From NCBI RefSeq assembly GCF_004803695.1, contig NZ_CP039393.1, positions 3,224,001 to 3,288,000 on the forward strand: a stretch of 64,000 nucleotides of DNA, written 5' to 3'. Below, piece after piece: positions 1 through 10,157 of this stretch. The stretch comes from Muribaculum gordoncarteri. Its GTDB lineage: Bacteria > Bacteroidota > Bacteroidia > Bacteroidales > Muribaculaceae. Positions within the stretch are counted from its first letter, which is position 1. Each line of letters starts with the position of its first letter. Under the pieces are notes generated by a model that saw only the letters and a list, made by a program, of their open reading frames with translations, did no database searches and was not told the DNA's origin. The position numbers and the translations under genes were made by a program.

Positions 1-3000
1 CGAGCCGAAAAGCACACGCACATCGCCGTCGTTCATAGCCTGAATGACAGCCTTTCTTGACCTTTCTGTCTTACATTCCTGAATGAAGCGTATCTCATGC
101 GCCGGAATACCGTAGTCTTCAATCAGCTTCCGTTTGATTTCGGAATAGATATTCCACTCGCCGGGCTTATATGTCGATAAATCGCTGAATACAAACTGTG
201 TCCCTTTCTGTTCGTCATATCTGCGGTAATACTCGGCTATCATACGAGCGCAATGCGAAGCTTTGTTATTCGGGTCGTCTCCATATTCAGGGTCAATCAT
301 ACGCATATCAAGAGCCATCTTTCGGGCATAGTCCGTGGCTATGATCATCTTCGCCTTTTCCTCGGTCTCAGACAACGGCGCTCTGCCGAGAATTGTAGCA
401 TCTCCGGTTTTGGCAAACTCCATCAGCTTTTGGATAAAATCCTCCTGCGCCGGTGTCGGAGGGATATTGTGGAGTATCTCATTCTTATGCGGCCGGTCAA
501 CTCCTACATCTTCAGCCGTTCTATAATCGGTAATTTCATTATAGAAAGCCGCCAACTCCGGCACTTTGATAAAGTACCTGAAACGCTCCTTTTGGACAAT
601 ATTATTCGTGACATTGAACTCGAAGTCGGTAGTTTTCTTTGCGAAGATTGCGGCCCACGCATCGAAGCAGCGGATCTCCTGCCTTTCAAGTTCATTCGGG
701 CGCAGATACTTGAACAGCAGATACAGTTCAGTCAGGCTATTGGATATGGTGGTACCACTGAGAAAAGTAGCACCCAAATCCTTGCCTGTACGCTCCTGAA
801 TAGTGCGTATGGCATATAACAGATTGAGTGCCCTCTGGCTTCCCTCACTGTTGCCCAGACCCGCCACACGGTCATGTCGGGTGTTGAACATAAGGTTCTT
901 GAACTGGTGCGACTCGTCCACAAAGATATGGTCTATACCCATCTGCTTGAAGTCAACGACGGCATCCTTGTTCTGCTCCATCTGATACTGTATGGTGGCA
1001 ATCTTGGCTGTCAGGTTCTCCTTCCGCTTGATAAGACCTTTGAGCATACCACGCGACACATCATGCCCTTGTTGCTTCACCACTTCAAGGTTTTCCTCAA
1101 CCGTGTCAAGCTCTGCCTGAAGAATCTGCTGCTGCATCTCCGGCGACTGCGGGATCTTGCCGAATTGGTCGTGCGACATTATCACGCAATCGTAGTCGTT
1201 GTTCTTGATCTGATTGAAGAAGTTGACGCGGTTTTCCGCTTTGAAACTCTTTTCATCGGCGAAAAGGATGCGGGCATTTGGATAAGCTGACTGATAGGTC
1301 ATGGCTATCTCGGCTACATTGGCTTTCAAGCCGATAATCATCGGTTTATGAGCCAGTCCGAGACGCTTCATTTCATGCGCTGCAATGCACATTATCAGCG
1401 TTTTACCCGTTCCAACCTCGTGGTCGCAGATGCCGCCTCCGTTCTGTTTCAGCATCCATATACAGTCCTTCTGGCTCTGATAAATGGAGCTTATTCCATA
1501 GCGGTCGCCAAGGATTTTCATGTTCAAATCAGGGAAGGTCTGATGGCTACCGTCATACTGAGGTCTGACGAAGCAGTTGAATTTGTTGTTATACAAATCC
1601 ACCAGCCTTTCCTTGAACTCCGGGCTTTGTGCCTCCAGCCAGTCAGTAAAGCCATTTCTTATCTCGTCGATTTTGGTATTGGCGAGTTGGATTGCCTCAT
1701 TATCAGGCACCTTGATGTCGTGGCCGTCATCATCCTTGCCGATAGACTTCTTGATGTCGGGGACGGTATTGTGCAATGCGTGTTTCAACAGGCTCATGCC
1801 GTCATATACGCGATAATAGCCCCTGACACAGAATCCCTCCCATATCTTCATGTTTTTATGGCTCGTGTCCGCCGAATACTCATCCATTGAGGAAGAATAG
1901 GCAATCTTTATGTCTGTTTCATACAGATGCGACATATAGGCGGAGTAGATTCCGGTCGGGATCCATCGCTCACCGAAGTTGAAATCAAGCTCATCGAACT
2001 CGATACGGCGGGGCCGGGCTTCCTCCAACGCTTTGAGGGAATCCTGCGACATGGCGATGAACGGCTCTATGCCGTCATAGCCGGGAAAGTCCTTGATACG
2101 TTCTTCCTCACGGTCAATCCATGCCTTGACCGCCTCGGCTTTGGCAACTACATTACCGGCTATGAAGCGGTCTTTTATCTCATAATTGCTCACAAGGGGA
2201 TTGTAATATATGTGTCCTTCAAGGTTTTCAACCATTGCGTCCTCATCCATATCCACAAGTGAAGACATATATTCAAGATTGACCTCGCCGTATTTGTTGA
2301 GCGACGCGGTCAGTGCCTCCATCGGAGTATCGACCGAAGTAACCTCGTCAACGGCGAATGAAACAGGATGGTCGAAGATGTCAGCCTTGACAAACTGACC
2401 GTTTTCGCCGCGCTCCAACGCCAGTGCGTCACGACCGTTGGCGTCCATCATTATGAATTTGACATTCTGTTTCTCGTTCAGGTTGCCATACTTGGCTACA
2501 AACTCATCGTAATAATAATTGAGGTGTTCACGTAAATGTTCCGACGGCTCGTGGGTCTCCGCCTCGTAGTTGTAGAGCTGCTGATAGGTCTCCGAAAGAG
2601 TGACATACAGCATGGCGCGTTTCTCCTGCTCCGGTTTGAGGTTGAGGGGTGTGAATGTCGCTCCGGTCTTGCGAACATCGGAGAGAAAGCCTACCATGCC
2701 GTCGGCAACGACCATTGAGCCGTTCTTGTGAAAGAACTGAATATCCTCCGAGAACGGACGCGGCGACATATCGCGCTCGATAGGAATAGCCGTAACTTTC
2801 GGCTGGCGGGCACGACCACCGGGAATGAAATCGCCTTCGGTCTTTTCGATATAAGTTTCTCCGGGGGCAATTCCGGCGGCTTGTGCCGCTTCCTGAGATT
2901 CCTTTTCAAGACGCATCTCCTCCATCTGACGATGGGCAATCGACATCATGGCTTCATAAAAGCCATTGATGGGGGGATTGTCGTCCCAGTTCAACGAGCC

Positions 3001-4887
3001 ATAGAACTCAAGCTCCTTATCAGTCAGTTTACGGAATCCTGATGATTTTATCGGCTTTGCCTTGGTTGCAGGATTGGCAGGCTTCGGCTTCTCCTCCGGC
3101 TTTTGCATCTGCTGACGACGGTTGTTTTTCTGCTGAATAGGCTCCAGTTCTCCGAAAAGATTGTATGCGAACAGTCGAGGGTCAGGATTGTCCGAATAAT
3201 CCGGCCTACCGTCGGTCTCTATCTCTTTGGTGGGTTCCGGCTTCGACGGCTCGACAGGTTTAGGTTCTGTTTTAGACGACTGGTTAGGCGTAACCGTTTC
3301 GACTACTTTCTGTTTGGAAGTCCTTTTCAGTTTCGGGTCTTCCAACTGCTCACAAATAGCCACACGTTTGCCGGCCCGCACAAGTTTGGGCAGATATGTG
3401 TCGAGCGCGTGATGCGGAAATCCGGCCAATTCGATACGGTTGTCAAGACCGTTCATCCGGCGCGTCAGAGTGATACCCAGTATCTCCGACGCTTCAACCG
3501 CATCCTTGCCGAAAATCTCATAGAAATCACCCACACGAAATAGAAGGATGGCATCGGGGTGTTTCTTTTTCATCTCCTGATACTGTTTGAGCAAAGGCTC
3601 ATTTCTCTGCTCAATCTTCTCGGCAAGCGGCTTCTTTTTCGGAGGTTCGGGCTTGACATCCTGCTCTACCTTCGGTGTTGGTGTCGGCTTTACAGGGTCC
3701 GGCGTAGGCGGCTTGATACCATTTGAATTATATAATTCCAGATTCAGGCGCAGACGCAGCGACTCATCCAGCGCAGTCCGCAAATCGTGGGCTATGCCGT
3801 CAACACCACCTTCGTGCTTGTAGATGATAGCGGGTTTTCCAAACTGGTCTGTTCCGACTTTTGCATCGGTGCATATCACATTCTGGGGAAACGCCTGAAA
3901 GAATTTGTTACCGGGAACTTTTGTACCACGATCAACAACAGACTGAATGAAAAATTCCTCGTCTGCCGATAACGCTTTCTTACCGGTGTGCTTCTGGAGA
4001 ATAATTAGGTCGGATCCCGCATCCGTTCCGGCATTATCGCTGAAAGTGTTGTTGGGAAGACGCAATGCTGCCACAAGGTCGGCACGTTTCACAAGCTCCA
4101 TCCTCACGAAAGGACTGCCCGCGTTCATCACACCCTGGGATGCTATGAAAGCGACAAGTCCACCCTCGCGCACTTGGTCGAGTGCCTTCAGAAAGAAATA
4201 ATTGTGGATTGTCTTGGTAGCCTGACGGTAGGCAACATCCTTGCTTACGGCATACGCCGGGTCTGCGACAGCGAAATCCCCGAAAGGAACATTGGAAGCA
4301 GCGACATCGAAATATCCGTTGAAATCGCGCTCAATCTTCTCAAAACCCTCTATGCGGGTCAATATTGAAGGATGCAACGCCGACAGTATTTTGCCGGTGA
4401 GCAGATCCTTCTCATAAGCCAATACCTCGGCACCGGGGTACTTGTCATTACGCAGGAAGGAATCAATAAATGCACCCTGTCCGGCAGATGGTTCCAGAAA
4501 ACTTTTCACCTCTACACCGGAATATTTTAACGCATCTGATATGGCATCCACTATGCGGTTGTCGGTATAAAACGCCGTCAGCACAGAGGCTTTCAGAGAA
4601 TCCATATACCGCGCAAATTCCTTATCATCCTTAGAATAATCATGGATGATGCGACGCAGTTCCACGGTCGGCGCAAACAGCTCGATGTCGGATTTGCTCC
4701 ACTTGGCAGCATCCTCCAAATCGTTGGCGTCGTTGAGGATACATTTCAGACCTCCAAATCCGGCATACTTGCGCAGCACAGCTATTTCCTCAGCAGTCTG
4801 CGCTCCACACCCGGCCACTCCAAGACGAAAGGCAAGCCTTATCGCCTCGATGTTGTCGCGCATTGTCTGTAACTTATTGTAGGCCAT
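1..4887 (-). CDS. Giant N6-adenine methylase / MutS-I / SNF2-type helicase fusion (3' end outside window)
   Basis: The frame is open without a stop for 1629 codons, from the ATG at 4887 to the left edge, so the C-terminus is missing. The N-terminus has the KYAGFGGLK signature seen in large ICE-borne methylase/helicases of Bacteroidales. An N6-adenine methyltransferase region follows, with a variant NPPF motif (NVPF, about residue 199). A proline-rich linker leads to a MutS domain I-like segment (about 427-514, with [21 protein letters not shown] and [10 protein letters not shown]). Much later comes a superfamily 2 helicase with Walker A VGTGKT (about 1157) and DESH box (about 1322). The start overlaps the upstream DUF1896 gene by 14 bases, and both look like the distal part of the mob operon. 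It probably modifies or protects transferred DNA, which is inference. The class is certain, the biochemical role is not. Confidence 0.85.
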   Translation of the reverse strand, partial: MAYNKLQTMRDNIEAIRLAFRLGVAGCGAQTAEEIAVLRKYAGFGGLKCILNDANDLEDAAKWSKSDIELFAPTVELRRIIHDYSKDDKEFARYMDSLKASVLTAFYTDNRIVDAISDALKYSGVEVKSFLEPSAGQGAFIDSFLRNDKYPGAEVLAYEKDLLTGKILSALHPSILTRIEGFEKIERDFNGYFDVAASNVPFGDFAVADPAYAVSKDVAYRQATKTIHNYFFLKALDQVREGGLVAFIASQGVMNAGSPFVRMELVKRADLVAALRLPNNTFSDNAGTDAGSDLIILQKHTGKKALSADEEFFIQSVVDRGTKVPGNKFFQAFPQNVICTDAKVGTDQFGKPAIIYKHEGGVDGIAHDLRTALDESLRLRLNLELYNSNGIKPPTPDPVKPTPTPKVEQDVKPEPPKKKPLAEKIEQRNEPLLKQYQEMKKKHPDAILLFRVGDFYEIFGKDAVEASEILGITLTRRMNGLDNRIELAGFPHHALDTYLPKLVRAGKRVAICEQLEDPKLKRTSKQKVVETVTPNQSSKTEPKPVEPSKPEPTKEIETDGRPDYSDNPDPRLFAYNLFGELEPIQQKNNRRQQMQKPEEKPKPANPATKAKPIKSSGFRKLTDKELEFYGSLNWDDNPPINGFYEAMMSIAHRQMEEMRLEKESQEAAQAAGIAPGETYIEKTEGDFIPGGRARQPKVTAIPIERDMSPRPFSEDIQFFHKNGSMVVADGMVGFLSDVRKTGATFTPLNLKPEQEKRAMLYVTLSETYQQLYNYEAETHEPSEHLREHLNYYYDEFVAKYGNLNEKQNVKFIMMDANGRDALALERGENGQFVKADIFDHPVSFAVDEVTSVDTPMEALTASLNKYGEVNLEYMSSLVDMDEDAMVENLEGHIYYNPLVSNYEIKDRFIAGNVVAKAEAVKAWIDREEERIKDFPGYDGIEPFIAMSQDSLKALEEARPRRIEFDELDFNFGERWIPTGIYSAYMSHLYETDIKIAYSSSMDEYSADTSHKNMKIWEGFCVRGYYRVYDGMSLLKHALHNTVPDIKKSIGKDDDGHDIKVPDNEAIQLANTKIDEIRNGFTDWLEAQSPEFKERLVDLYNNKFNCFVRPQYDGSHQTFPDLNMKILGDRYGISSIYQSQKDCIWMLKQNGGGICDHEVGTGKTLIMCIAAHEMKRLGLAHKPMIIGLKANVAEIAMTYQSAYPNARILFADEKSFKAENRVNFFNQIKNNDYDCVIMSHDQFGKIPQSPEMQQQILQAELDTVEENLEVVKQQGHDVSRGMLKGLIKRKENLTAKIATIQYQMEQNKDAVVDFKQMGIDHIFVDESHQFKNLMFNTRHDRVAGLGNSEGSQRALNLLYAIRTIQERTGKDLGATFLSGTTISNSLTELYLLFKYLRPNELERQEIRCFDAWAAIFAKKTTDFEFNVTNNIVQKERFRYFIKVPELAAFYNEITDYRTAEDVGVDRPHKNEILHNIPPTPAQEDFIQKLMEFAKTGDATILGRAPLSETEEKAKMIIATDYARKMALDMRMIDPEYGDDPNNKASHCARMIAEYYRRYDEQKGTQFVFSDLSTYKPGEWNIYSEIKRKLIEDYGIPAHEIRFIQECKTERSRKAVIQAMNDGDVRVLFGS

Positions 4888-5329
4888 TGTCGGAAAGATA
4901 GATTACGATTCTGCCCACAATCTCGGTTTCCATCAATTCAAGGTCAAGGGCATCAACGCCTATCGCCATACGGTCAACGCCGTCGAACAGGTCGGGAATA
5001 TCCGTCATAACCTGATTTGTCCAGTATTCGACAGCTATTTCACTGTCAAGGTCGATGGTGTCTCCGAAATTCTCAAGGATAAGTTCCGATACCGTGTTAT
5101 ACTCCGATTCTCCGATATTGGAGAAAAGCACGGATATGGCCTCTGCCTCAGCCATCGGCACATTGGCTCCGTTGCGCCGCGCATTTTCAAAGGCATCGAG
5201 TGCGGCGATAGAGTTGGCGATAATCTGGGGATGGTCTGGATCAACCTGATATTTGTTGAGCTGGAGATACTGCAACAAATAGAAATAGTAGTAATTGAAG
5301 TCAGTAAGACTTCGGTCAAGTTCTAACAT
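4874..5329 (-). CDS. DUF1896 family protein
   Basis: 151 residues, acidic, beginning [11 protein letters not shown]. It resembles the DUF1896 proteins that accompany the large methylase/helicase in Bacteroidales ICEs; no enzymatic motif is visible. It lies between mobC and the methylase/helicase and overlaps the start of the latter by 14 bases, which suggests translational coupling. The ATG is preceded directly by a copy of the leader motif shared with mobA, traI and traN (reverse complement of 5330-5348), which supports this start. Function is unknown. Confidence 0.8.
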   Translation of the reverse strand: MLELDRSLTDFNYYYFYLLQYLQLNKYQVDPDHPQIIANSIAALDAFENARRNGANVPMAEAEAISVLFSNIGESEYNTVSELILENFGDTIDLDSEIAVEYWTNQVMTDIPDLFDGVDRMAIGVDALDLELMETEIVGRIVIYLSDNGLQ

Positions 5330-5355
5330 GATTGTGGATATTTAGTGGTTGGTGA

Positions 5356-7356
5356 TTACTTTGGGTCGAACAGGTGGCGCAGTGCCGGGTCTGACATTAT
5401 GCGCTCTTTCTCGTCGGCGATGATTTGGATCACATCGGCTTTCACCTGCTCGTAGTTGCGCTGGATAATCGCTTTCATACGGGATTTGTCCGGGGTGTCG
5501 TCCTTGAAATCGGTGAGTATGGGTATAGGCTTGTAACGGTCGGTTTCTGCTTTGACTTTTTTACTGTCAATGACAATCTCGGCATGAAATATCTTCTGGT
5601 CTATGCGCTCGTTGATGTTGTCACAAACTGCGCCTACGAACATTCCCTGTGTCAGAGTGGAAATCTTGCTCGGCGGGATAAGACTGTCCATCTGCGTGTT
5701 GATGGAGTGGCTCACATCCTGACGGTTTATCGAGATAGACTGCCGTTTCTGGAGAACTTTGCCGAAACGCTCTGACAGTGTCTTGGCGGTTTCTCCCACG
5801 ACCTGCCCGGAGAATATGTTGCCGACGGTATTCATCACAACTGCTGCTTCCTTGTCACCGTAGTCGCGTTTTAGCTGAGAGAAGTCCTGAAAGCCGAGGC
5901 AGACGGCAACCTTGTTGCTTCGGGCGGTGGCAATGAGATTGTCGAGGCCCTTGAAATATATGGTCGGGAGTTCGTCTATAAGAACACCGCTTTTCAGCAT
6001 ACCTTTCTTGTTTATGATTTTGACGATACGGGAGTTATACAGTCCGAGTGCCGCGCCATATATGTTCTGGCGGTCGGGATTGTTGCCCACGCACAGGATT
6101 TTCGGCTCTTTCGGATTGTTGATGTCGAGCGTGAAATCATCGCCGGTCATTACCCAGTAAAGCTGCGGTGAAATCATACGCGACAGCGGGATTTTCGCCG
6201 ACGCGATTTGTCCCATCAACTGCTCAGCTGCTCCACCTTGCCATGCGTCCATAAACGGCGACAGGTAGTTTTCCAGCTCCGGGTAGCTCGTGAGAATAGG
6301 AAATAAATCCTCGTATCTTCTATTCAAAAGCTCGATGGCATGGGGAAAAGTACAGTGTATTCCTCCTTTGTAGAGTTTTAAGAAATAGATAATTGCCGCG
6401 AACAGCACAATCGGTGACTCTACAAAGAAATCTCCCTGTTTTTGCACCCAATTTCGGTTCAGGTTCATCATTATGGTATAACTGCTCTCGTATGCGTCTG
6501 CAATATCGGTCATAAAGTCCGGGTGTATCGGATTGCATCGGTGGCTACGCTCCGGATCGTCGAAATTTATCATGTAAAATTTCGGCTTTACTTTGCCGTA
6601 ACCGTCCTTATGCGTCAGCAGGTGATTATATGCTATCTCGCTCAAATCCGGGCTTTTGAAGTCATAGATATAGCCGCTGTAACCTTTCTCTATCATCTGT
6701 TTGATAAATGAGTTGATTACGGCGTAAGACTTGCCGGAGCCGGGTGTGCCAAGCACGATTGTGGCGCGGAACGGGTTGACTACATTTATCCAGCCCTTGT
6801 GCCATTTCTTCTCAAAGTAGAATCTGGTCGGCAGGTTTATGGAATATTCGTTGTCCATCAGTTCTGTTTCCTGCATGAAGCTCTCGTTCTCGTCGTTGAA
6901 ACGGTCGTCCATCATGTTGTTCTTCAGCATACGCCCCGCCCATATACCGCCCATCATCAGGCAGATGTAGCCCGTGACGGTGGTGATTATATAGGTGTAG
7001 CGCATACCGGCGTCGAGTGTCCACCAGTTCAGCAGGAACAGCACACAGCCTATGGCGAGTGTCACGCCGATGTGCCGCCATGTGATGTTCTCGCTTCTTA
7101 CGCCTCTGGTGCCGAAGCACGACAGTCCGAGAAGCAGCAGCGCGAAAAGTTTGGCGTTGAAGGTGGTGTTGAAAAGTCCGCAGGTACGGTTGAAGTTGGC
7201 GCAGATCTTATAGACGGTCGAATAGAACCAGCCGCTGTCCACGGTTTCCACGCGGGTGAACCAGTAAAGGTTGGCGACAACCAGCACGATACTGACTGCC
7301 CGCAGGAAGTCCATGATCTTCGCCAACGCTCTGAGGTCGTCCTCTTGTTGGCTCAT
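5356..7356 (-). CDS. mobC: MobC/TraG-type coupling protein (VirD4-like conjugation ATPase)
   Basis: 666 residues. It links the relaxase-DNA complex to the mating channel at the inner membrane and powers DNA export. The N-terminus is hydrophobic, with a YWF-type region and about four predicted membrane segments (to about residue 150). Walker A GTPGSGKS follows at roughly residue 209. Walker B (VLIDELPTIYF) lies near residue 460, followed by the glutamine segment GFQDFSQL. The length is normal for Bacteroidales MobC (CTnDOT numbering). It sits immediately downstream of relaxase mobB. It is the only coupling protein in the window, so the nested mobilizable element presumably depends on it. Confidence 0.93.
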   Translation of the reverse strand: MSQQEDDLRALAKIMDFLRAVSIVLVVANLYWFTRVETVDSGWFYSTVYKICANFNRTCGLFNTTFNAKLFALLLLGLSCFGTRGVRSENITWRHIGVTLAIGCVLFLLNWWTLDAGMRYTYIITTVTGYICLMMGGIWAGRMLKNNMMDDRFNDENESFMQETELMDNEYSINLPTRFYFEKKWHKGWINVVNPFRATIVLGTPGSGKSYAVINSFIKQMIEKGYSGYIYDFKSPDLSEIAYNHLLTHKDGYGKVKPKFYMINFDDPERSHRCNPIHPDFMTDIADAYESSYTIMMNLNRNWVQKQGDFFVESPIVLFAAIIYFLKLYKGGIHCTFPHAIELLNRRYEDLFPILTSYPELENYLSPFMDAWQGGAAEQLMGQIASAKIPLSRMISPQLYWVMTGDDFTLDINNPKEPKILCVGNNPDRQNIYGAALGLYNSRIVKIINKKGMLKSGVLIDELPTIYFKGLDNLIATARSNKVAVCLGFQDFSQLKRDYGDKEAAVVMNTVGNIFSGQVVGETAKTLSERFGKVLQKRQSISINRQDVSHSINTQMDSLIPPSKISTLTQGMFVGAVCDNINERIDQKIFHAEIVIDSKKVKAETDRYKPIPILTDFKDDTPDKSRMKAIIQRNYEQVKADVIQIIADEKERIMSDPALRHLFDPK

Positions 7357-7377
7357 AATAAAAAGTGGGATTAAAGA

Positions 7378-8724
7378 TTAAAATTTTGGTCTGTGACCTT
7401 TTTTCTTCTTTCGCTGCATACGGCGGCGGAATTCTTCCTCGTCGGGATTGAACGACTGCCCCGGCTGGAACAGGTCAAGCCCCGGAAGCGTGAAGCCACT
7501 TTCGCTGTAATCAGTAGTGGAAGAATGAGTGGCGGCCGATTGATGCTGGCTGCCTGCGGTGTGTTGCTGCCAATCCGACGAAGTCTGAGTGTCGATGTTC
7601 TGGGATTGAGAATCCGAATGGGTGTCGGTGTTCTGCTCCGGTTCCGTCACAATAACGGGTGTGTCGGGAATCGGCACATCGATTGTCGGTTGCATCTGCG
7701 GATTGTTGAAACGCTCGTTAAGGGCGTTTGCCGAGAACTGCTTGCCGAGTCTGGAACCGTTCAATACCGTCATGGTGTTGTGATCTATGAACGTAACGCC
7801 GTATATACGTCCCTCGTCGGTGTGACGGAAAACAACATCTATGCCGCAGTCTTTTAATTTGGCTGTAAAATCATCCTTACCCGTTGATTGGGCGAGGCAG
7901 TCCGCAACCTTGTGTTTAGTGGGTGTAATGTCGATCTTGTCCTTAGCTTTCTCGAAACGGCTGTCAATCGCCGTTCTGCTTGCGAATTTGCCGAGGCGCG
8001 ACGCCTTGAACGGATTGGCAATCACCTTGCCTTCATCATCGGTGGCGAAATACACCAGACCGTGATACTCACGACCGTTAACCCTGCCGTCGGTCTGCTC
8101 ACACCTTATATTATATAAGGAAAGAACGGCGTTATACTCGCCCATCGTCTGAAACTTGTATCGCATACCGACCATTTTGACGGTGTTGGCAACCTGACGC
8201 TTGATGTCGCCGGAGGGGTCAACCTTCTTGATCGGCATATCGGGAGTGATTTTCTCACGCTCAGCAACTTTCAGCCCATACTCCTTCTCCAGCTCGCGGC
8301 ACACTTTCTTGTTTTTGTAAAAGTTGTTGCGGTCGGATATACAGCGTCCGTCAGTACCGACACGGAGCGCGACTATGTGAACATGGTGCCGGTCGATGTC
8401 GGAATGTTTGTAAATCATATACGGCATATCGGCAAAGCCCATCTTCTCCATATATTCATGCGCCAGACGGGTAAAATCGGTGTCGCTAAGAACATCGTCG
8501 GGGTGCGGATTAAGCGAAATGTGCATCATCGGTCGCTCTGTGCGGGAAGATGTAGGAATCCAGCGCATGAAGTCCTCGTATGCACGATGAATATCAACTG
8601 AGCCGCTGCCGTCATTGTATATTTTGTTGGTGTCAAGCAGCCGGCCTTTCTCCTTGTTGATTTTCTCGCCGTTATAGGTCAACGCGCCATAGAGCGAGTT
8701 GCCTATCGAGATTTTAGCGACCAT
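7378..8724 (-). CDS. mobB: ICE relaxase MobB
   Basis: 448 residues. This DNA strand transferase should nick the ICE oriT and lead the strand into the recipient. The N-terminal 180 residues hold the relaxase core: an N-terminal tyrosine (Y12 in GNSLYGAL), MMHISLNPHP (motif II), and the metal-binding histidines in YKHSDIDRHHVHIVALRVG (HxDxxxHHVHIV, motif III). The remainder is polar and low in complexity, ending in a basic tail (RKKKKGHRP). The start lies 22 bases inside the 3' end of mobA, so the two are translationally coupled. It is only distantly similar to the IME relaxase at 20439-21431. Confidence 0.92.
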   Translation of the reverse strand: MVAKISIGNSLYGALTYNGEKINKEKGRLLDTNKIYNDGSGSVDIHRAYEDFMRWIPTSSRTERPMMHISLNPHPDDVLSDTDFTRLAHEYMEKMGFADMPYMIYKHSDIDRHHVHIVALRVGTDGRCISDRNNFYKNKKVCRELEKEYGLKVAEREKITPDMPIKKVDPSGDIKRQVANTVKMVGMRYKFQTMGEYNAVLSLYNIRCEQTDGRVNGREYHGLVYFATDDEGKVIANPFKASRLGKFASRTAIDSRFEKAKDKIDITPTKHKVADCLAQSTGKDDFTAKLKDCGIDVVFRHTDEGRIYGVTFIDHNTMTVLNGSRLGKQFSANALNERFNNPQMQPTIDVPIPDTPVIVTEPEQNTDTHSDSQSQNIDTQTSSDWQQHTAGSQHQSAATHSSTTDYSESGFTLPGLDLFQPGQSFNPDEEEFRRRMQRKKKKGHRPKF

Positions 8725-9128
8725 TGTTCATCGAATTTCTGTGCGAGTGCGACAATCTCGCTGTTTACCTTTACCAGCTCGATAGTCAGTTTCTCCAGTT
8801 TGTAAAGAGCCGACATTGCTTTTTTCTCGGTGAAGTTCTCGCGCAGTGTCTTTACCACGTTGTCGTATGAAACGCCGAGTGTGCGGAAAAGTGAGTTGAA
8901 CGACGACAGCTTGTCGATGAACACACGGGTGTTCTCGTCAATGGTATAGACCTTAAAAGGCTTCTGAAATATGAAATTCTTAATGAACGCGCCCTTGCTT
9001 TCAAGACCGGAACGGTCGAACATGGCGAGGAAGCGGGCGTTTTCCTCGGCATTGAACCGCACTACATAGCGGTTTACAGACGGGTCTGTCTTGGGGCGAT
9101 GGCCCCCTTTGCCTGAAATCTGAGTCAT
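8703..9128 (-). CDS. mobA: MobA relaxosome accessory protein
   Basis: 141 residues from the ATG at 9128. A longer reading to 9281 is open, but the leader motif directly before 9128 and the start MTQISGKGGHRPKTDP match the usual MobA N-terminus. Small and basic, with a likely ribbon-helix-helix DNA-binding region (YVVRFNAEENARFLAMF) followed by helices. In CTnDOT-type elements MobA binds oriT next to the relaxase. It overlaps mobB by 22 bases. Confidence 0.85.
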   Translation of the reverse strand: MTQISGKGGHRPKTDPSVNRYVVRFNAEENARFLAMFDRSGLESKGAFIKNFIFQKPFKVYTIDENTRVFIDKLSSFNSLFRTLGVSYDNVVKTLRENFTEKKAMSALYKLEKLTIELVKVNSEIVALAQKFDEQWSLKSR

Positions 9129-9130
9129 AA

Positions 9131-9340
9131 TTATGTGGATTAAGTGGAGGTATCGCATAGCGACATGACAGGCCAACGCAGTTTCACCGTATGGATTTAC
9201 GACTTTGGAGTAAATCTTCCCCATGTTCACATGGCAAGTGTTTTCCGTGGCACGAACTTCGATTCGTGTGCCGGGAAACATAACTTGTCGTTATATATAG
9301 TGATTATCTTTCTGATATTTAAGAGCATAGTCCTATTGCT
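9131..9340. other. Candidate ICE oriT / mob control region
   Basis: Noncoding stretch directly upstream of mobA. It holds small inverted repeats: CCATGT-TC-ACATGG near 9220, and GGCACGAA paired with TTCGTG(T)GCC near 9257-9280. CTnDOT-type ICEs carry oriT next to mobA, so this is the best place for it. The nick site cannot be read from sequence alone. The IME left repeat begins at 9341, so the native mobA-traA intergenic region is split here. Confidence 0.4.
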
Positions 9341-9361
9341 TTGTACGAAATATGTACGATT
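9341..9361 (+). repeat. IME attachment repeat, left copy
   Basis: 21 bp, TTGTACGAAAT then ATGTACGATT. It matches the right copy at 26402-26422 at 20 of 21 positions (A versus G at position 11). Each copy contains two GTACGA motifs with 11-bp spacing, plausibly integrase core-binding sites. Confidence 0.85.
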
Positions 9362-9741
9362 TAGATAAAATGGGGATAACGAACGAAAGGGATTTGGGAA
9401 TTTTTAGCAGTTGTTAGGGATTATTATTTGCGGTTGATTTCGTCTTTTGATGGCCTGAATAGGTCGATTGATGTGTCATATTATTACATGGACTGGGGAA
9501 AAGAAACAGAATTGTGAGGTTCGGATGCAGATTTTTCTTTTGCCCCGCCATTCTATGTATGTGCGTTGGAACGTGAGTATAGTTAAGTATGGATGTATAT
9601 ACATAGACCTATATTATAATCCCACTTTGGGCTTAAAATATTCACCGGACAGCAAATGGAAGATTACAAATTTACTTTCATATTCTGTGGCAAGTCCTCA
9701 GAAATACAGTCCTGTATGGCAGTATTCTCAAAGATTTTTTG
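9362..9741. other. AT-rich IME left end, no gene recognised
   Basis: Open frames here (for example 9468-9812) run through the promoter and have no recognisable protein features. I see no convincing gene between the left att repeat and the cargo promoter. Confidence 0.5.
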
Positions 9742-9749
9742 TAACTTTG
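9723..9749 (+). promoter_or_regulatory. Promoter of the cargo operon
   Basis: A Bacteroidetes -7 element TAACTTTG at 9742-9749, in the context TTTTTTGTAACTTTGCATCG. Transcription should begin near 9755, giving a leader of about 400 bases before the first cargo gene. Confidence 0.7.
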
Positions 9750-9754
9750 CATCG

Positions 9755-10157
9755 CAATACCTGTACGCGGAAGCCCGATAAGGTTGGCTCAGGTGCAAGT
9801 CTGAGCTACTGAAGGGTAATGCGGGCGGGGTTGTTGACATATTTTAATAGAGCGTCTTTGTGCGCTTTGTTCTTGACTCTGAGAAACTTTCCACAATCTC
9901 AATTCCAGTCAAAGACAAAGGCAACTAAGTCGCTCACGGATGGTAATAGTCCGCCATGTGTCATTTTGATACATGGTATTACTATATACCTATACGTGGG
10001 CTTCTGCGTTGCTCGTCTCGACTGGATAGGCACGTGGAAAGGCCGCTCGGAGTGGGACGAGCAAGGAAAGTGGATCCCACGTTTCTGTTTCTATATGCCA
10101 TGACATTGTAAACCAATCAACCGAATAGGGATTCTTCGGGCGGACGATACACCGAAG
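9755..10157 (+). promoter_or_regulatory. Long structured 5' leader of the cargo operon
   Basis: Several paired segments are visible. GCTCAG (9787-9792) pairs with CTGAGC (9801-9806). ACGTGGG (9994-10000) pairs with CCCACGT (10076-10082), enclosing GCTCGTC (10011-10017) paired with GACGAGC (10056-10062). TCTTCGG (10133-10139) pairs with CCGAAGA (10152-10158), so the last stem ends on the first base of the start codon at 10158. A 94-residue open frame (9819-10103) overlaps the structured part, and I do not call it a gene. The leader may control cargo expression or be a separate noncoding RNA. Confidence 0.5.

Noticed and set aside
253-4882. Many plus-strand open frames across the first 5 kb
   Set aside because: They are shadows of the minus-strand methylase/helicase, which has clear motifs and one continuous frame.
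9770-9815. Similarity of GGTGCAAGTC to the cobalamin riboswitch core
   Set aside because: The rest of the B12 box is missing, and the genes behind it have no link to cobalamin.
9468-10103. Two plus-strand open frames (114 and 94 residues) before the cargo operon
   Set aside because: The first runs through the promoter, and the second overlaps paired RNA segments. Neither has protein-like features.
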